The position numbers and the translations under genes were made by a program. A stretch of 64,000 nucleotides of DNA, from assembly GCA_037127255.1 (NCBI GenBank), contig JBANSL010000004.1, forward strand, positions 27,928,467-27,992,466, given 5' to 3'. A model generated the notes under the pieces. It was not told the origin of the DNA and searched no databases. It saw only the letters and a program-made list of their open reading frames with translations. The stretch comes from Persicaria tinctoria. Lineage: Eukaryota; Streptophyta; Magnoliopsida; Caryophyllales; Polygonaceae. Within the stretch, counting starts at the first letter, position 1; each line of letters opens with the position of its first letter. Shown here in pieces: positions 1-11,167 of this stretch.

Positions 1-311
1 CGAGTTACGACTTCGCAAAGCATGGCCGCTGCACTTACCATCTATTTCAGAATGTGAAGGCATGCCACAAGGCGGGTGGGCTACAAAAACTGTTCTTCCT
101 AATGGCAAACGCGTACACCGTTGCGGAGTTCAATGGCCACTTCACAGCTTTCAGAGAAAAGTCTCCCACTGGTGCTGAGTACATTAAGATGGCTGGGTTC
201 TCCAATTGGGCTCGGGCTTTCTATCCCGCCAATCGGTTCAACGTCACCACCATAAACCATGCCGAGTGCTTGAACTCGGTATTTCTTGAACCTCGTGACC
301 TGCCCGTCACC

Positions 312-2451
312 TGTTATGAGCTGAATTTGCCATGTTTTACATTACCTTTTATGTCAATTTTTGCATACATTTCATTCATTTGGGCTAAGATAGTACAGAA
401 CCTATGTAGTTTATGTTTATTTGACAAATTATGGAATCTACACCAGTTTCTGTTTAAATCGCAGAATTCGAGGCGTTTTACAGCAATTCTAAGGAAGGTC
501 GGAAATGCTCAGAAATCCACTACAGAAGTCCAAGGTCAAAGAAGCAGCGGAACCAGTCGAATCGAGCTGAGAACCCAAGCTACTCGATCTCGAGTAGACC
601 TTACTCGATCTCGACGAGCATGTCCGAGCACAGCCTTGTCGACCAGGAGCAACGTCGAGAACCAGACCAACCCGACTTCCGGACCCAACTCGATCTCGAC
701 AAGACCCTAGTCGAGATCGACGAAGCCCAGTGCCACACCCGGAGTCGAGGAGAGAACTGGACGAGAAGCCGAGCACAACTCTACTCGACCTCGACGAACC
801 CTTATCGAGATCGACAAGCCCCACAATGCCGGTCCGAGTCCGTGCCGAGGAGAAGCTGCTCGACCAGAGAAGGCCACACCCTACTCGATCTCGACGAACC
901 CTTGTCGAGATCGACGAGCCAGAGTCCAGATCCAGGCTTGTCGAGCACACCTACCCGAGAAGATCTAGTCGACGGATCAATCCTACTCGAGGTCGACTAG
1001 GGCTACTCGAGTTCGACGAGCGCCGTGAACCAAGTCCGAGCCACATCGAGCAGAGCTAGCCAGGAAGTCCACTCGACGAACAATCCTTGTCGAGGTCAAC
1101 GAGCCCTTGTCGATGTCGAGTAGACCAGTCTCCAGAAACGCGTCGTCGAGGGCTGTCCTAGTCGAGTTGGGATTCCTTGGGGCCAAAGGAAGTCGATTCT
1201 ATCCAAATTCTATCAAGTCTATCCATGGGAGACAAGATCTATCAAGACATGAAGACCTACCTAAATTAGATTTATCTTTTCCTTTTAGATTTATTTCCAT
1301 TAAGCATTTTATTTATCTTTTAGCAAATTAGATATAGATTTAGATATAGAGATAGATGATTATTTCCTTGATTAGCGAGGTTTGATCACTATAAATAAGG
1401 CCCTTGGGGCTGGTTTTCATTCATTCAAATTCAGAGACACAATTACACATAGAGTTTAGTAGTTCTAAGGTTTTTAAGGTTTTGGCTTTCTGCGAAAGTT
1501 GATTGACAGGATTGTAAAGGCTTTGAATTTAGTTTTAAATGCAAGTTTCTTTTTATACATCAATGTCTGTTATTGCGATGAGGCGTGAGTAGTCCACCCA
1601 CTTCTGGGGCTGGGGTGAGCCCGATGGTGGCCATGTGAGGCGATGCGATAAAGGTCAGATCTTTTTGTGCAATTCATCTTCTATCCCTATGAGCATGATT
1701 CTTTTGCGAGAGTTGAAGGTGATCCTTGTTTGTGTAATTGAAGCGAAAGTGATCTTAATGCAACTTGGATTAATTATGTGAAAAAGGGTTAGTAACAATT
1801 AAGGTTTATGCGAAAGCCTCTATATGCCTATTTGTTAATACCGAAAGTTATTTGATGGAAATCATGATCTTTTGTGCCTTTGTGTGTTACTTTGCATGGT
1901 TATCGTTGTGGTGTTGATACCCTGGTCTTGGGAGTCTTTTATTATATTGATTTATTTCTGTCGAAAATCTGAGTTCTGCATTCGAATTTGCAATTTAAAG
2001 TTTCTGTCTTTCTTTTCGATACCGAGGAGAGTCTCGTCGATATCGAGTAGGACCTTAGTCGATATCAAGTAGGGTTTTGGTCTATGTCGAGTTGAGTTTC
2101 TGCTTTCTGTTGTCGATTTTCAGCTTCTGTCTTTTACTATTTCTTGTCGATCTCGAGTTGACTGTGGTCGAGATCGAGTAGCCTCTGCCTTTGCTTTTAT
2201 TTGTTGCTTTGCTTTATTTTCTGCTTTGCTTTGTGTTTCTTTCCTTGTCTCTATGTTTCTGTCTTTCTGCTATTCTGTATGTGAGATCTGTTGCTACCTA
2301 AGAACTGCTGACGTGCTTCCTCGTGGATTCGATCCTGACTTTTCTCTTACTACAACGGGAGGACGTCTTGTATTTATTTGCTAAGACAGGGAAGTCAGTC
2401 TGAACTTTATTTTATATTTATTTCAGACTTGACCATCCTCCTGCAACAACA
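312..2451 (+). mobile_element. Solo LTR of gypsy family F1, copy a (2,140 bp)
   Basis: The LTR starts TGTTATGAGC and ends TGCAACAACA. It is flanked by the 5-bp duplication tcacc (307-311 and 2452-2456), and removing it restores the transposase frame. It matches the 3' LTR at 17,679-19,798 along its length and has no internal region, so it is a solo LTR produced by LTR-LTR recombination. The U3 half (about 550-1,180) is packed with TCGA-NN-TCGA motifs and more occur near 2,030-2,190. The long ORFs across this region are a by-product of that composition. Confidence 0.93.
1390..1397 (+). promoter_or_regulatory. LTR TATA box
   Basis: TATAAATA is followed by aggcccttggggctgg, the same context as at 18,717-18,724 in the related 3' LTR. 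Its mid-LTR position fits an RNA polymerase II promoter at the U3/R border. Confidence 0.6.
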
Positions 2452-2975
2452 TCACCTCCCTGATGGACAGCATACTCGACAAAGTGGGTGAGTGGTTTGT
2501 GAAGCGTCGGGAGCTAAGTTCTAATCCCGAGAAGGTTGTCACCGACCATGTGGACGCCGTTTTGAGGCAAAACGCCATGCAGGCTATATGTCTTCAGGTG
2601 AGGACTTTGAGAGAACACGAGTATGACGTACGTAAGGGGCTATCCGCCTGGCTGGTCAACCTTTCCGCTCGGAGTTGCACATGTAAGCACTTTCAAATTG
2701 ACCAGATTCCATGTCCACATTCCCTCGCCGCGGCCAAGGTACGTCGGATCGACCCATACTCCCTCGTCCATCCTCTATACAGGGCTGAGGCTTGGCGCGC
2801 CTGCTACGTCAATGTCATGTACCCAGTGCCACCTCGTGAGACATGGGTGGTGCCTGCTGAAATAGATGCCAGGATTTGCTTGCCCCCGGTGGTGAAGTGT
2901 GCGTCGGGAAGGCCGAAGATGAAGCGCTATCCGTCGAAGGGCGAATACAAGGGTCCAAAGCGCCGTCGACAATAG

Positions 2976-3631
2976 TGTACTTAGAACATAACAGAGTGTG
3001 GATTCTGCCAGTATGTTTGGTGGACGATCAAGTCAGCTGACGAGTTTATTTTGGGCAGTTATCGCCGTGGACTAGAGTGGATTCTGCCAGTATGTTCTTT
3101 GCACGTGTCTCGTATTTTCGTGTTCCTAGGGGGCTAATTGTGATGCAATCTTTGGGATTTCTCATGTTTTGGGCACAGTCACATGAATTATCGGATCTGT
3201 TAAGTATTTCTTATGTCGTCCGACCACTATCCTACCTTTATCTACCCAATAGTTAAAACGTATCCGACCATAACAATTTCTTTATCTTACCAATTCCTTC
3301 TCAACTTAACTGCACTTTACATCCTCAACAATGTTTAGTTATATCATGCCAAAAGTTTTGTATTATCTTGCCAATAGTTTCGTATAATCTTACCACTTAT
3401 AACAGTCCTGCAAACGTAAACTTACCCACAATATAATACAAGAATGAACCTTGGGTGTACGCAGGAACTAATTAACGTGAACCATAAATACCAGTTTTAA
3501 CCATTACAATCACAAAACATCCTACCAACCGTGAACAACATAAGTTTTGAAAGTACAAACAACATAAGTTTTGAAACCATGAGAGAATGTCTTTACAAAC
3601 AGGAGAGAATGTCTTAACAAACAGGAGAGAC
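2976..3631. other. Intergenic spacer between the convergent MULE genes
   Basis: No coding signal is seen. A 20-bp stretch around gtggattctgccagtatgtt occurs twice (near 3,000 and 3,077). From about 3,230 on, the short motif (a/t)tcctaccaat and variants recur; this motif is also common in the introns of the neighbouring gene. Confidence 0.5.
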
Positions 3632-5543
3632 CTACAAATCGTGGCGTTGGATGGAGAGCCCCAAGTACTGGTGGTAGGGGGTAATGTAATTGTCGTTGAC
3701 GGTCTCGAAAGTCTCTACGCCCTCTGCCACCAGCTGGATAGTCCTGATAACGTATGCCCCACAGTAACCGCTGCCCGTGAAGGAATTAACAACCAGCATA
3801 AGTTAGTTACGTCTTACCACTTATGACATTTTATCCTACCAATGGATGTAATATATCCTACCAATAGGCATATTATATCCTACCAATATTAGTATACGTA
3901 CATAACCCAATAGTTAAGAGAAACTTACGAGGTTTCGTTCCTATGGATCTTGGCGGTTCGAGTTATGGTGAATGGGTTGGGGACATCAATTGTGTGCCTG
4001 GCCCGGAGCTCGATAGAAAATTGCATCACCACCGGTATCAGCTTCGTAACAGGCTAGAGGTGGGCTTGAAGATCCTTCTCCTTTATCTGGTACCAGTCAC
4101 AGTCGAGCACTTCTATGTTCCACTTTACGAGGTCGATGACGAGCCCAATCCAGTGCTTCGCCTTGTACAACCAAGGAGCTAATATCTTCGCGTTGGCCAC
4201 CGACCATGTCCTCCCGTGGTGGTCCGGCAGTGTCCCCGAGAAGTACCTCAGAAGCACCTTGGACGCATTGCGCTGGTTAATGCGGTTGACATCGCCGGAA
4301 ACAGTGTCCAACTGCTTCACCGCGGCTTCCTGCCAGTATGGGTCGACCACGACGACACTGGACTTGTTGTCACCCTCCCGGGCGTCCAATGCTTTCCGGA
4401 CGAGGACCAGTGACTGCTGGATGTGCTGCGTTAAGAGGTACGTTCCAAATTCCCGTGAGGGCTTGTCCCATGACGTAAGTGAATAAGGAAACATGCGTTA
4501 CAGGACAGAAGTTTGTGTACCTCGGTGGAAAGCCATACGTCAGGTGATATTAGGTTGTTGAAGAACTCCTTGTTCAATTGGGTCCCGTCTGGGCCCTTAA
4601 CCTGCGCGGGGAACTTCAGAAGCCATGCCAAGAAGTCGTCTCTCTGTTTATCAGTGACCATCCCCTCCGTAGCTGCGTCGGTGGTTGGACACGATGTCTT
4701 TGCCCCCTTCTTGGCCCGCTTAGCGGGTTGAGTAACCACGCAGTCCCCTAGCTTTGATGTGATCTTCCTGTCACGCTTGCCTCTCCTAGGCTCCAGCTTT
4801 GTCTCCTAACAATCAAACACACCCGAGTTATGTTCAAACAACTTTCATTATCCTACCAAAACAGATTCAATATTATACCAAAAGGGTAAATATATCCTAC
4901 CAACTGGGTTATTATATCTGACCAAAATCAACTGCCTTATTTATCATACCAAAACGCACCTTTTGTCTTACCAACAGGGTCAGACTATCCTACCAATAAG
5001 TAAGGTTTACCTTTTCCTCCACATCGTCTGCATCAGACTCACCCTTGGAACCCTCCCCTGCAGCTTCTTTTACATGTTCCTTGCCCTTCTTAATCTGTTC
5101 CTCAGCCTGCACCACCTTCTCTCCATCGTCCTTGCCCTCGTCACCCTCCTTTAGCTCCTCCTCAATCTTTTCCTCAACGTCCTCACCAGTGCACATGCCC
5201 TGCCCCTTCAGATCAGAGTTCAACTCTTCTTTCTCCGCCGTGTTATCCTCAACGTTCTGTCCCTGCTTGACCGACCCCTGGTCATCAGCAGTCATCTCTT
5301 CCTTCTCCTCCGCCTTTTCCTCAACCTTCTCAGCCTTGTCAACCACGTCGGCCACAACCTTGTCCAAATCTCTCTCAACAACCTTCTCAACAACATCGTT
5401 ATCAAATACATCAACAAGATCCTACCAATTATACATGTATGTCATACCATAAGGCTTAGAATGGTTTACCAACACAAAAACATTATCCTACCAATTGCAC
5501 ATATGATGGACAATGAAGCACATACCTTTCCCTTGCCGGTCCT

Positions 5544-7914
5544 TGTTGTTTGCAGGAGGATGGTCAAGTATGAAATAAATATGAAATATAGTTTAGATTG
5601 ACTTCCCTGTCTCATCAAATAAATACAAGACTTCCTCCCATTGTAGTAAGAGAAAGTCAGGATCGAATCCACGAGGAAGCACGTCAGCAGTTCTTAGGTA
5701 GCTGTAAATTCTCACAGGCAAAGCAGCAGAAAGACAGAAACACAGAAAGGAAAGAAACAAATAAACCCGGAAAGGGCAACTAAAACAAAAGCAAAGAACA
5801 AGGCAAGAAATAAAGCAAAGCAAAGCAAAAACGAAAAGCAAAGGCAAAGGGCTCGTCGATCTCGACAAGCTCCTACTCGAGATCGACAACAGTAAGCAAA
5901 GACAGCAACTTTCAGAAAACGAAACAGGCAACTCGACTAAGAAAGGCTACTCGATTTCGACTACCACTACTCGAGATCGACTAGAGCATGCAAAGACAGA
6001 AACTTGAAAATCGATGACAGAAAGCAGAAAACCAACTCGACTTAGACTGGCCGTACTCGAGATGGACGAGGTACTACTCGATCTCGACAAAGCTTCCTCT
6101 AGGTCGACTAAAAATAGAAACTTAAGTTTGCAGAATTTCGAACAAAACTCAGATTTTGACAGAAATTAACTTCAATATATTAAAAGACTTCCAAAGCCAG
6201 GGTTTCAACACCACAACGATAACCATGCAAAGTAACACACAAAGGCATAAAAGATCATGCTTTCCATCAAATAACTTTCGTCATTAACAAATAGGCGTAT
6301 AGAGGCTCTCGCATAAACCCTAATTGTTACTACCCTTTTTCACATAATTAATCCAAGTTGCATTAAGATCACTTTCGCTTCAATAACACAAACAAGGATC
6401 ACCTTCAACTCTCGCAAAAGAATCATGCTCATAGGGATAGAAGATGAATCGCACAAAAAGATCTGACCTTTATCGCATCGCCTCACATGGCCACCGTCGG
6501 ACTCACCCCAGCCCCAGAAGTGGGTGGACTACTCACGCCTCATCGCAATCGCAGACATTGAATGAAAAGAAATAACTTGCATAAACTATATTCAAAAGCA
6601 TTTACAATCCTGGCAATCAACTTTCGCAGAAAGCCAAAACCCTAAAAACCTTAGAACTCCTAAACTTCTCTGTGAAACTAACTAATTGTCTCCCAAATTG
6701 AATTGTTGATGGAATGAATAAACCTGAGCCCCCTAGGGCCTTATTTATAGTCTTCCTTCCCTAGCTATTCTAGGAAAGAAGATATCTATCTCTATCTAAA
6801 ATTATATCTAAAACTTGAAAGGATAAATAAATTGTTATATGGAAATAAATCTAAAAGGGAAAGATAAAACTAAATAGGGTAAGTCTTCATGATGTTGATA
6901 GATCTTGTCTCCTTGATGATAGAACTTGATGGAATCGGATAGAATCTTCCGCCTTCGGCCCCAAGGAATCCCAAATCTACTCGGACAGGTCTCGTCGAGA
7001 AGTTTCTGGAATCTGGTCTACTTGACCTCGACCACGGCTCGTCGACCTTGAGTAGGGTGGTTCGTCGACTGGACTTCCTCGGCTAGATCTGCTCAATGTG
7101 GTCGGACTTGGCTCACTGGCGCTCGTCGACCTCGAGTAGCTCTTGTCTATGTCGAGTAGACTGGTCATCGACTAGGTCTCCTCGGGTGGCTCTACTCGAC
7201 AAGGCTCGGACAAGGCTCCTCAGGCGCTCGTCGATCTCGACAAGCCCTAGTCGACCTCGAGTAGACTGGCTTGCCGACTAGGTCTTCTCGAGTGACTCTG
7301 CTCGATGGGCTCCGGGTCTGGACTCAGGGTTTCGTCGATCTCGACAAAGCGTAGTCGAGATCGAGTTGGGTTCTTCGCTTCCGCGAGTTGTCTCTTCCGC
7401 TGGCAGCGAGTTTTTCCGCGGCAGCGAGTCGAGTCGCTGGCAGCGAGTGCCGCCTGGTCATCCTCAGCTTGTCGACCAGCTCTTCTTCTCGTCAACCCCG
7501 GGCGTGGCGCTGAGGCTTCGTCGATCTCGACCAGTGGTCCTCGAGATCGAGTAGGGTCCGGAGCCGGGTTGGTCTGGCTTGCTCGATCAGGCTCGCTCGA
7601 CCAAGGTTGCTCGGACAGGCTCGTCTATGTCGAGTAAGGCCTACTCGAGATCGAGTAGCCTTGACTCTCAGACTGGTTCCGCTGCTTTGACCTTGGACTT
7701 CTGTAGTGGTTTTCCGAGCTTTTCCGACCTTCTGTAGAATTGCTGTAAAATGCCTCGATTTCTGCGTATTAAACAGAAACTGGTGTAGATTCCATAATTT
7801 GGCAAATAAATATAAACTACATAGATTCTGTACTATCTAAACCCAAATGAGTGCAATGTATACAGAAATCGATATAAAAGTTACTATAAAACATGGCAGA
7901 TTCAGCTCACAACA
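5544..7914 (-). mobile_element. Solo LTR of gypsy family F1, copy b, reversed (2,371 bp)
   Basis: On + it reads TGTTGTTTGCAGG ... AGCTCACAACA, the reverse complement of copy a. It is flanked by gtcct (5,539-5,543 and 7,915-7,919). It interrupts the exon of the Ulp1-like gene that ends at the donor near 5,525. TCGA-rich blocks lie at 5,850-6,120 and 6,980-7,660. No internal retroelement sequence remains. Confidence 0.92.
6742..6749 (-). promoter_or_regulatory. LTR TATA box, copy b
   Basis: TATTTATA on + (TATAAATA on -) lies beside the agggcc context seen in the other F1 LTRs. Confidence 0.55.
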
Positions 7915-10490
7915 GTCCTCTCATAACACCTGCTTGCATTCTCTCGAAACTTCAGTGACCTTCTTCTCAAGCTCCCTGAACCTGGTCCCCATCTCTACCA
8001 TCATGCCCTTGAATAGAGCCTCAACCTTAGCCACAATCCGGCCCTCCAAACCGATGCTCGACGCGTCTGACACGGACTGGCTAGTGCCCTGACTGGGTCC
8101 AGAAGTGGCATCCTCATGTCTCCGCTTATCTTTGCGGGCCCTTATGTGGTCTCCCACAATCTGATCAAAGAAGACGTCTGGAACGTCTTTCTTGTACGAC
8201 GAGTGGGGGTATGCATCTTTTTCCTTATGGGTGGGGTGCAAGATGGGCTCTGGCGTCGCCAGCAGAACGTGTTCATCAATTGGGTCGTTGGCGGGGGCGT
8301 CCAGGCTGAGGAAGGACTTCACATTCTCGTATCGTATGTGCGAGTTTGGCGTTTCCCATCGCAGACACCTGCGGATGATGGTGTCGTCGATGTTGCGGCC
8401 AAAATGATTACAAATCTCAGGAAAGGTCTCGTACACCCACAACTGCAAATACAATATGATAAATTTGGGTAAGCTATTATTGAACAGTTTGCATGACAAC
8501 TTCATAGATTTGGTAAGATAGAAATACACAGTTTCCATGTCAACTTCATATCTCTGGTAAGATAGACATATATTATTGGCATGATATAATTGCCTTATTG
8601 GCATTCTACACAGTCACGCATAATCTGAAATGGCAAGGGGTTGAGCCTTTTTTCAGAACTTGACTAACTTGGAATGCCATGGGGAACCCGTAGAGCGCGT
8701 ACGTTGGCCTATCTTTCAGGTGAGCTTTTGCAGCCACCAAGTCCTTCAACGTCCCGCCCAGGCTCTCGTGTAGCCTCTCGTACATAAGGCGTCCCCAAGG
8801 AAATTCCAGAAACCGCGTCGTGTCCTCCAACAGCAGCTTAACCACCCACCCTCTAATTTGCGTCTTCTTCTCCAATCCGAAAAGATTGCCCTCCACAATG
8901 ACTAGGAGGGCAAGCTTGTACTTCTTCATTAGGGAGCCCGAGTCCGTATGTTTTTCGTGCTCCCAAGCTCTCTCCAAATCCTTCAGACTTACCTTCTCTT
9001 TCTTGAACAGTTGGTATATGGCGTCTTTGTGATCCCCCTCCATCACATTCCTAGGGGGTGGTGCGCAGTTTAGCCCCGTTATCAACGCGGACTCGTGAAG
9101 TGAGAATCGCACGTGATGCCCCTGGATGGAGTACCACGTCTCGTGTTGCTTCCGGGTCTTCAACTGCCACAGGAGGCAAAAGTGCACCAGCTGTGCGGGG
9201 AACTTGTTCCTCGACCCCATCCTTACTATGCCTCCGAATTGGCTCTTCGTCAGGGCCTTCACATCATCACGGTCGATGGCTAAGTCAAGACCGTCCAGGA
9301 GGTCTAAACTGCCATGTGATAGCGCCCTGCCACTGAAGTGGTCCTTCTCCGCCACAGCTAAGACAGCCTGCAACACATGTAACACTCTTAGGTTCGAAAT
9401 TTTTTTCCCAAGCATAACTACCAAAACAAGGGAACTTTCTCAGTGTCCTTACCCCCTGGCTGCTTGGTCCTGCCTTTACTTTCCTCTTGCCGGCCTTGGT
9501 CATTTTGTATGGTTGTTGCACAAAGGTTACCTGCAACACAATCACCACACACATACATTCAGACATTCAGATCACGAACTTTTATCTTACCAACAGTGTA
9601 TTTGTATCCTACCAATAGATTATTATTTTCCTACCAACTCTGCTATATTTTTCTGTCCTACAATTTTCGAATTTCATACAAGTTTGGTTCATTTTACCTC
9701 TTTCCCAACCCAAGAGATAGCCAAAGTAATTCACCAACACCAACACCAAATGACCAACAATTCATCATACATCTAGGCATTTAACCAACAAGTAATTCAC
9801 ACATTAAGTTTCAAACATATAGGCAAACACCTACTATGTCATACCAACATGTCTTACTTGTTTTCTTCATTTTACGTCTTTAACAACACAACATATAGGC
9901 AATGAGATTAACCAAAACCAAATCACCATTTATTCATCTTATTTTTAGGCATTTCATCAAACACTTGGTGGGCGCTTACGGTTTCAACATTAAAAACCAA
10001 TCAACCAAAAATTCCTTCATCCCACTCGGCATACCAGATGTTCCATTTTATCGTGCCAATTTCGTTACCCGGTCTTACGAAATCTGCTACCCCAATCCTT
10101 TTCCCGACACCCTCAAACCCTATTCGAACCCGCCTCCCCAAAATCGACTCACAATGGCACCCCTAACCCCTCCTACTTCATTCCTCCTCTACTGCTACGC
10201 ATCTACCCCAAATTCGTCTCAAATCCTTCAGAAAACCGCACCCCCATTACCCCAATTTCGCAACTTAAAGAAAAAACTCCGCAGTTGCTTACCTTTGTCA
10301 AGGTCTTGAACCTTCTCCTCCCTGGCTGTGACTGGTGGCCTTCTTCTTCAACCGGTTCTCCGTCTCTCTGTCTGTCGCCTCCTCCTTTCGCTATTTTGTC
10401 TATCAGTCTTCGTCGCCTCCTCCTTTCGGTTTTGAGAACATGTAACCTTCTCTCTCCCTCCCTCCTTCTTTTAATTTCCCAAATACTCAC

Positions 10491-10977
10491 CCACTACAAC
10501 CGGTTATGCACAGTTAAAAAAAACCGGCACTTTAATTGGCATGGGGGTAGAGAGGTTAGTTTGGGCCAATTTTTGGGCTAGTGGTCTAGTTTAGCAATTA
10601 GGCCCATTTTTTGGTCTAGTTTAGCAAATCGGCCTAATCGTTAAGCAAAACAAACCTAAATCCAAAATGTACCCAACTCAAATTAATCGAAATCCAATAA
10701 GACTCAAACTCATTATAATAGAAACCCAAAATAACCTGATCTTTGAAATTAATTCTATAATTTTAAAAAAGAATGTTAAAATAATAAAAACCCAAAATAA
10801 TCGAATACCCGAAGTAACCGAAACGCAATATAACCAAGAGTCGAGAAAACTGAACTCAAAATAAATGAAACATGAGAGAATTAACATTCGAATAGCCGAA
10901 ACCTACACACCTGAAACTCGAATGGCCCAACCGATCAAATCACAAAACATTACCTAAATACCGAATGATCTGAAACC
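10491..10977. repeat. AT-rich spacer with degenerate cccaaaataa/ccgaaa repeats
   Basis: No gene is seen. From about 10,650 the sequence consists of loosely repeated acccaaaataa, atcgaata and aaccgaaa words. A doubled phrase, ggtctagtttagcaa, lies near 10,585 and 10,613. This resembles degenerate simple-sequence DNA common between plant transposons. It is the left flank of Copia-1. Confidence 0.5.
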
Positions 10978-11115
10978 TGAAATCGCAATCGGTTCGACAA
11001 GAAACGAGTTTGACAAACAAGCAACATAAGTGCAAAAGCCAAAAATAAGAACAAGACACAACGATTTTACGAGGTTCGATCAAAATGACATATTTTGGAT
11101 CTGCAGCGAGTTAAA
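10978..11115 (-). repeat. Copia-1 3' LTR, truncated remnant
   Basis: The first ~120 bases align with the start of the right LTR (tcgacaagaaacgagtttga, acgaggttcg). Alignment is then lost, and RNase H coding sequence appears by about 11,170. About 640 bp of this LTR is missing, so the element cannot replicate. Confidence 0.75.
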
Positions 11116-11167
11116 GCTTCATAGCCAATCGGATTTAGGGTATATACCGATCCTTCTCAGGCCCAAT

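Larger units (their letters stand above)
3..2975 (+). pseudogene. mudrA: mudrA-like MULE transposase, C-terminal part, split by a solo LTR
   Basis: Codons 3-311 read without interruption (including KACHKAGG and FLEPRDLPVT) and resume at 2457-2975 in the same frame once the LTR at 312-2451 and one 5-bp duplication are discounted. The second part has a SWIM zinc finger (CTCKHFQIDQIPCPH, C-x-C-x9-C-x-H) followed by a basic tail ending in KRRRQ. SWIM fingers sit at the C-terminus of MuDR transposases and are thought to bind DNA. The catalytic DDE core would lie upstream of the window. Apart from the insertion I see no frameshift or stop in the two segments, so the gene may have been intact when the retroelement landed. 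The natural stop is at 2973-2975. Confidence is high for the family. Confidence 0.85.
3830..9780. repeat. Dispersed ATCCTACCAA-like motif in the introns of the Ulp1-like gene
   Basis: Copies cluster at 3,830-3,905, 4,850-5,000, 5,420-5,495 and 9,585-9,650, often as tatcctaccaat separated by 15-35 bases. Variants ttaccaa and cataccaa also occur. Near 8,510-8,570 the complement (tggtaagata) appears. Read on the gene's own strand, the motif is TTGGTAGGAT. The predicted acceptor of the exon starting at 5,421 (TTGGTAG/GAT) is one copy of it. The exons lack it. Confidence 0.6.
3632..10490 (-). pseudogene. MULE-borne Ulp1-like (C48) cysteine peptidase gene with DUF1985-like region, nine predicted exons
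   Basis: Predicted exons on the minus strand: about 10,490-10,293; 9,530-9,453; 9,367-8,669; 8,442-7,915 continuing at 5,543-5,526 across a solo LTR; 5,421-5,011; 4,805-4,521; about 4,462-3,929; 3,770-3,632. Most borders show GT and AG. Exon 3 resembles DUF1985 (FPAQLVHFCLLWQ, ALITGL, YGFPMAFQ). Exon 5 (5,421-5,011) is a Lys/Glu-rich acidic linker. The last two exons give a C48 triad: His in AKHWIGLVIDL, Asp in VLDCDW, Cys in SGYCGAYV. The Cys motif appears only after the last intron is removed. Such genes ride in KI-type MULEs and are presumed SUMO-protease-like. Two in-frame stops are visible: TGA at 7,921-7,923 (probably CGA before mutation) and TAG at 4,054-4,056. With the LTR insertion this copy is probably dead. 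The start codon and exon 1 are uncertain. Confidence 0.75.
1..10550. mobile_element. Mutator-like element carrying mudrA and a Ulp1-like peptidase gene (right limit approximate)
   Basis: A mudrA-type transposase with a SWIM zinc finger (+) is followed by a convergent multi-exon gene with DUF1985-like and Ulp1 (C48) domains (-). Pairing mudrA with a Ulp1-like gene is the known arrangement of the KI/Kaonashi MULE group, so I infer one element. The left end lies outside the window. I found no terminal inverted repeat on the right; the limit near 10,550 is only where the 5' end of the peptidase gene gives way to AT-rich sequence. Two solo LTRs interrupt the element. Confidence 0.7.

Noticed and set aside
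489..1186. Overlapping ORFs on both strands rich in Arg/Ser and Leu-Asp repeats
   Set aside because: They lie inside a solo LTR; TCGA-rich sequence keeps several frames open at once. No domain is present and they break in other copies of the LTR.
4963..5452. Plus-strand serine/leucine-rich ORFs
   Set aside because: They are the antisense of the Lys/Glu-rich linker exon of the Ulp1-like gene.
10667..10864. Asn/Ile-rich ORF
   Set aside because: Arises from degenerate acccaaaataa repeats; both strands are open.
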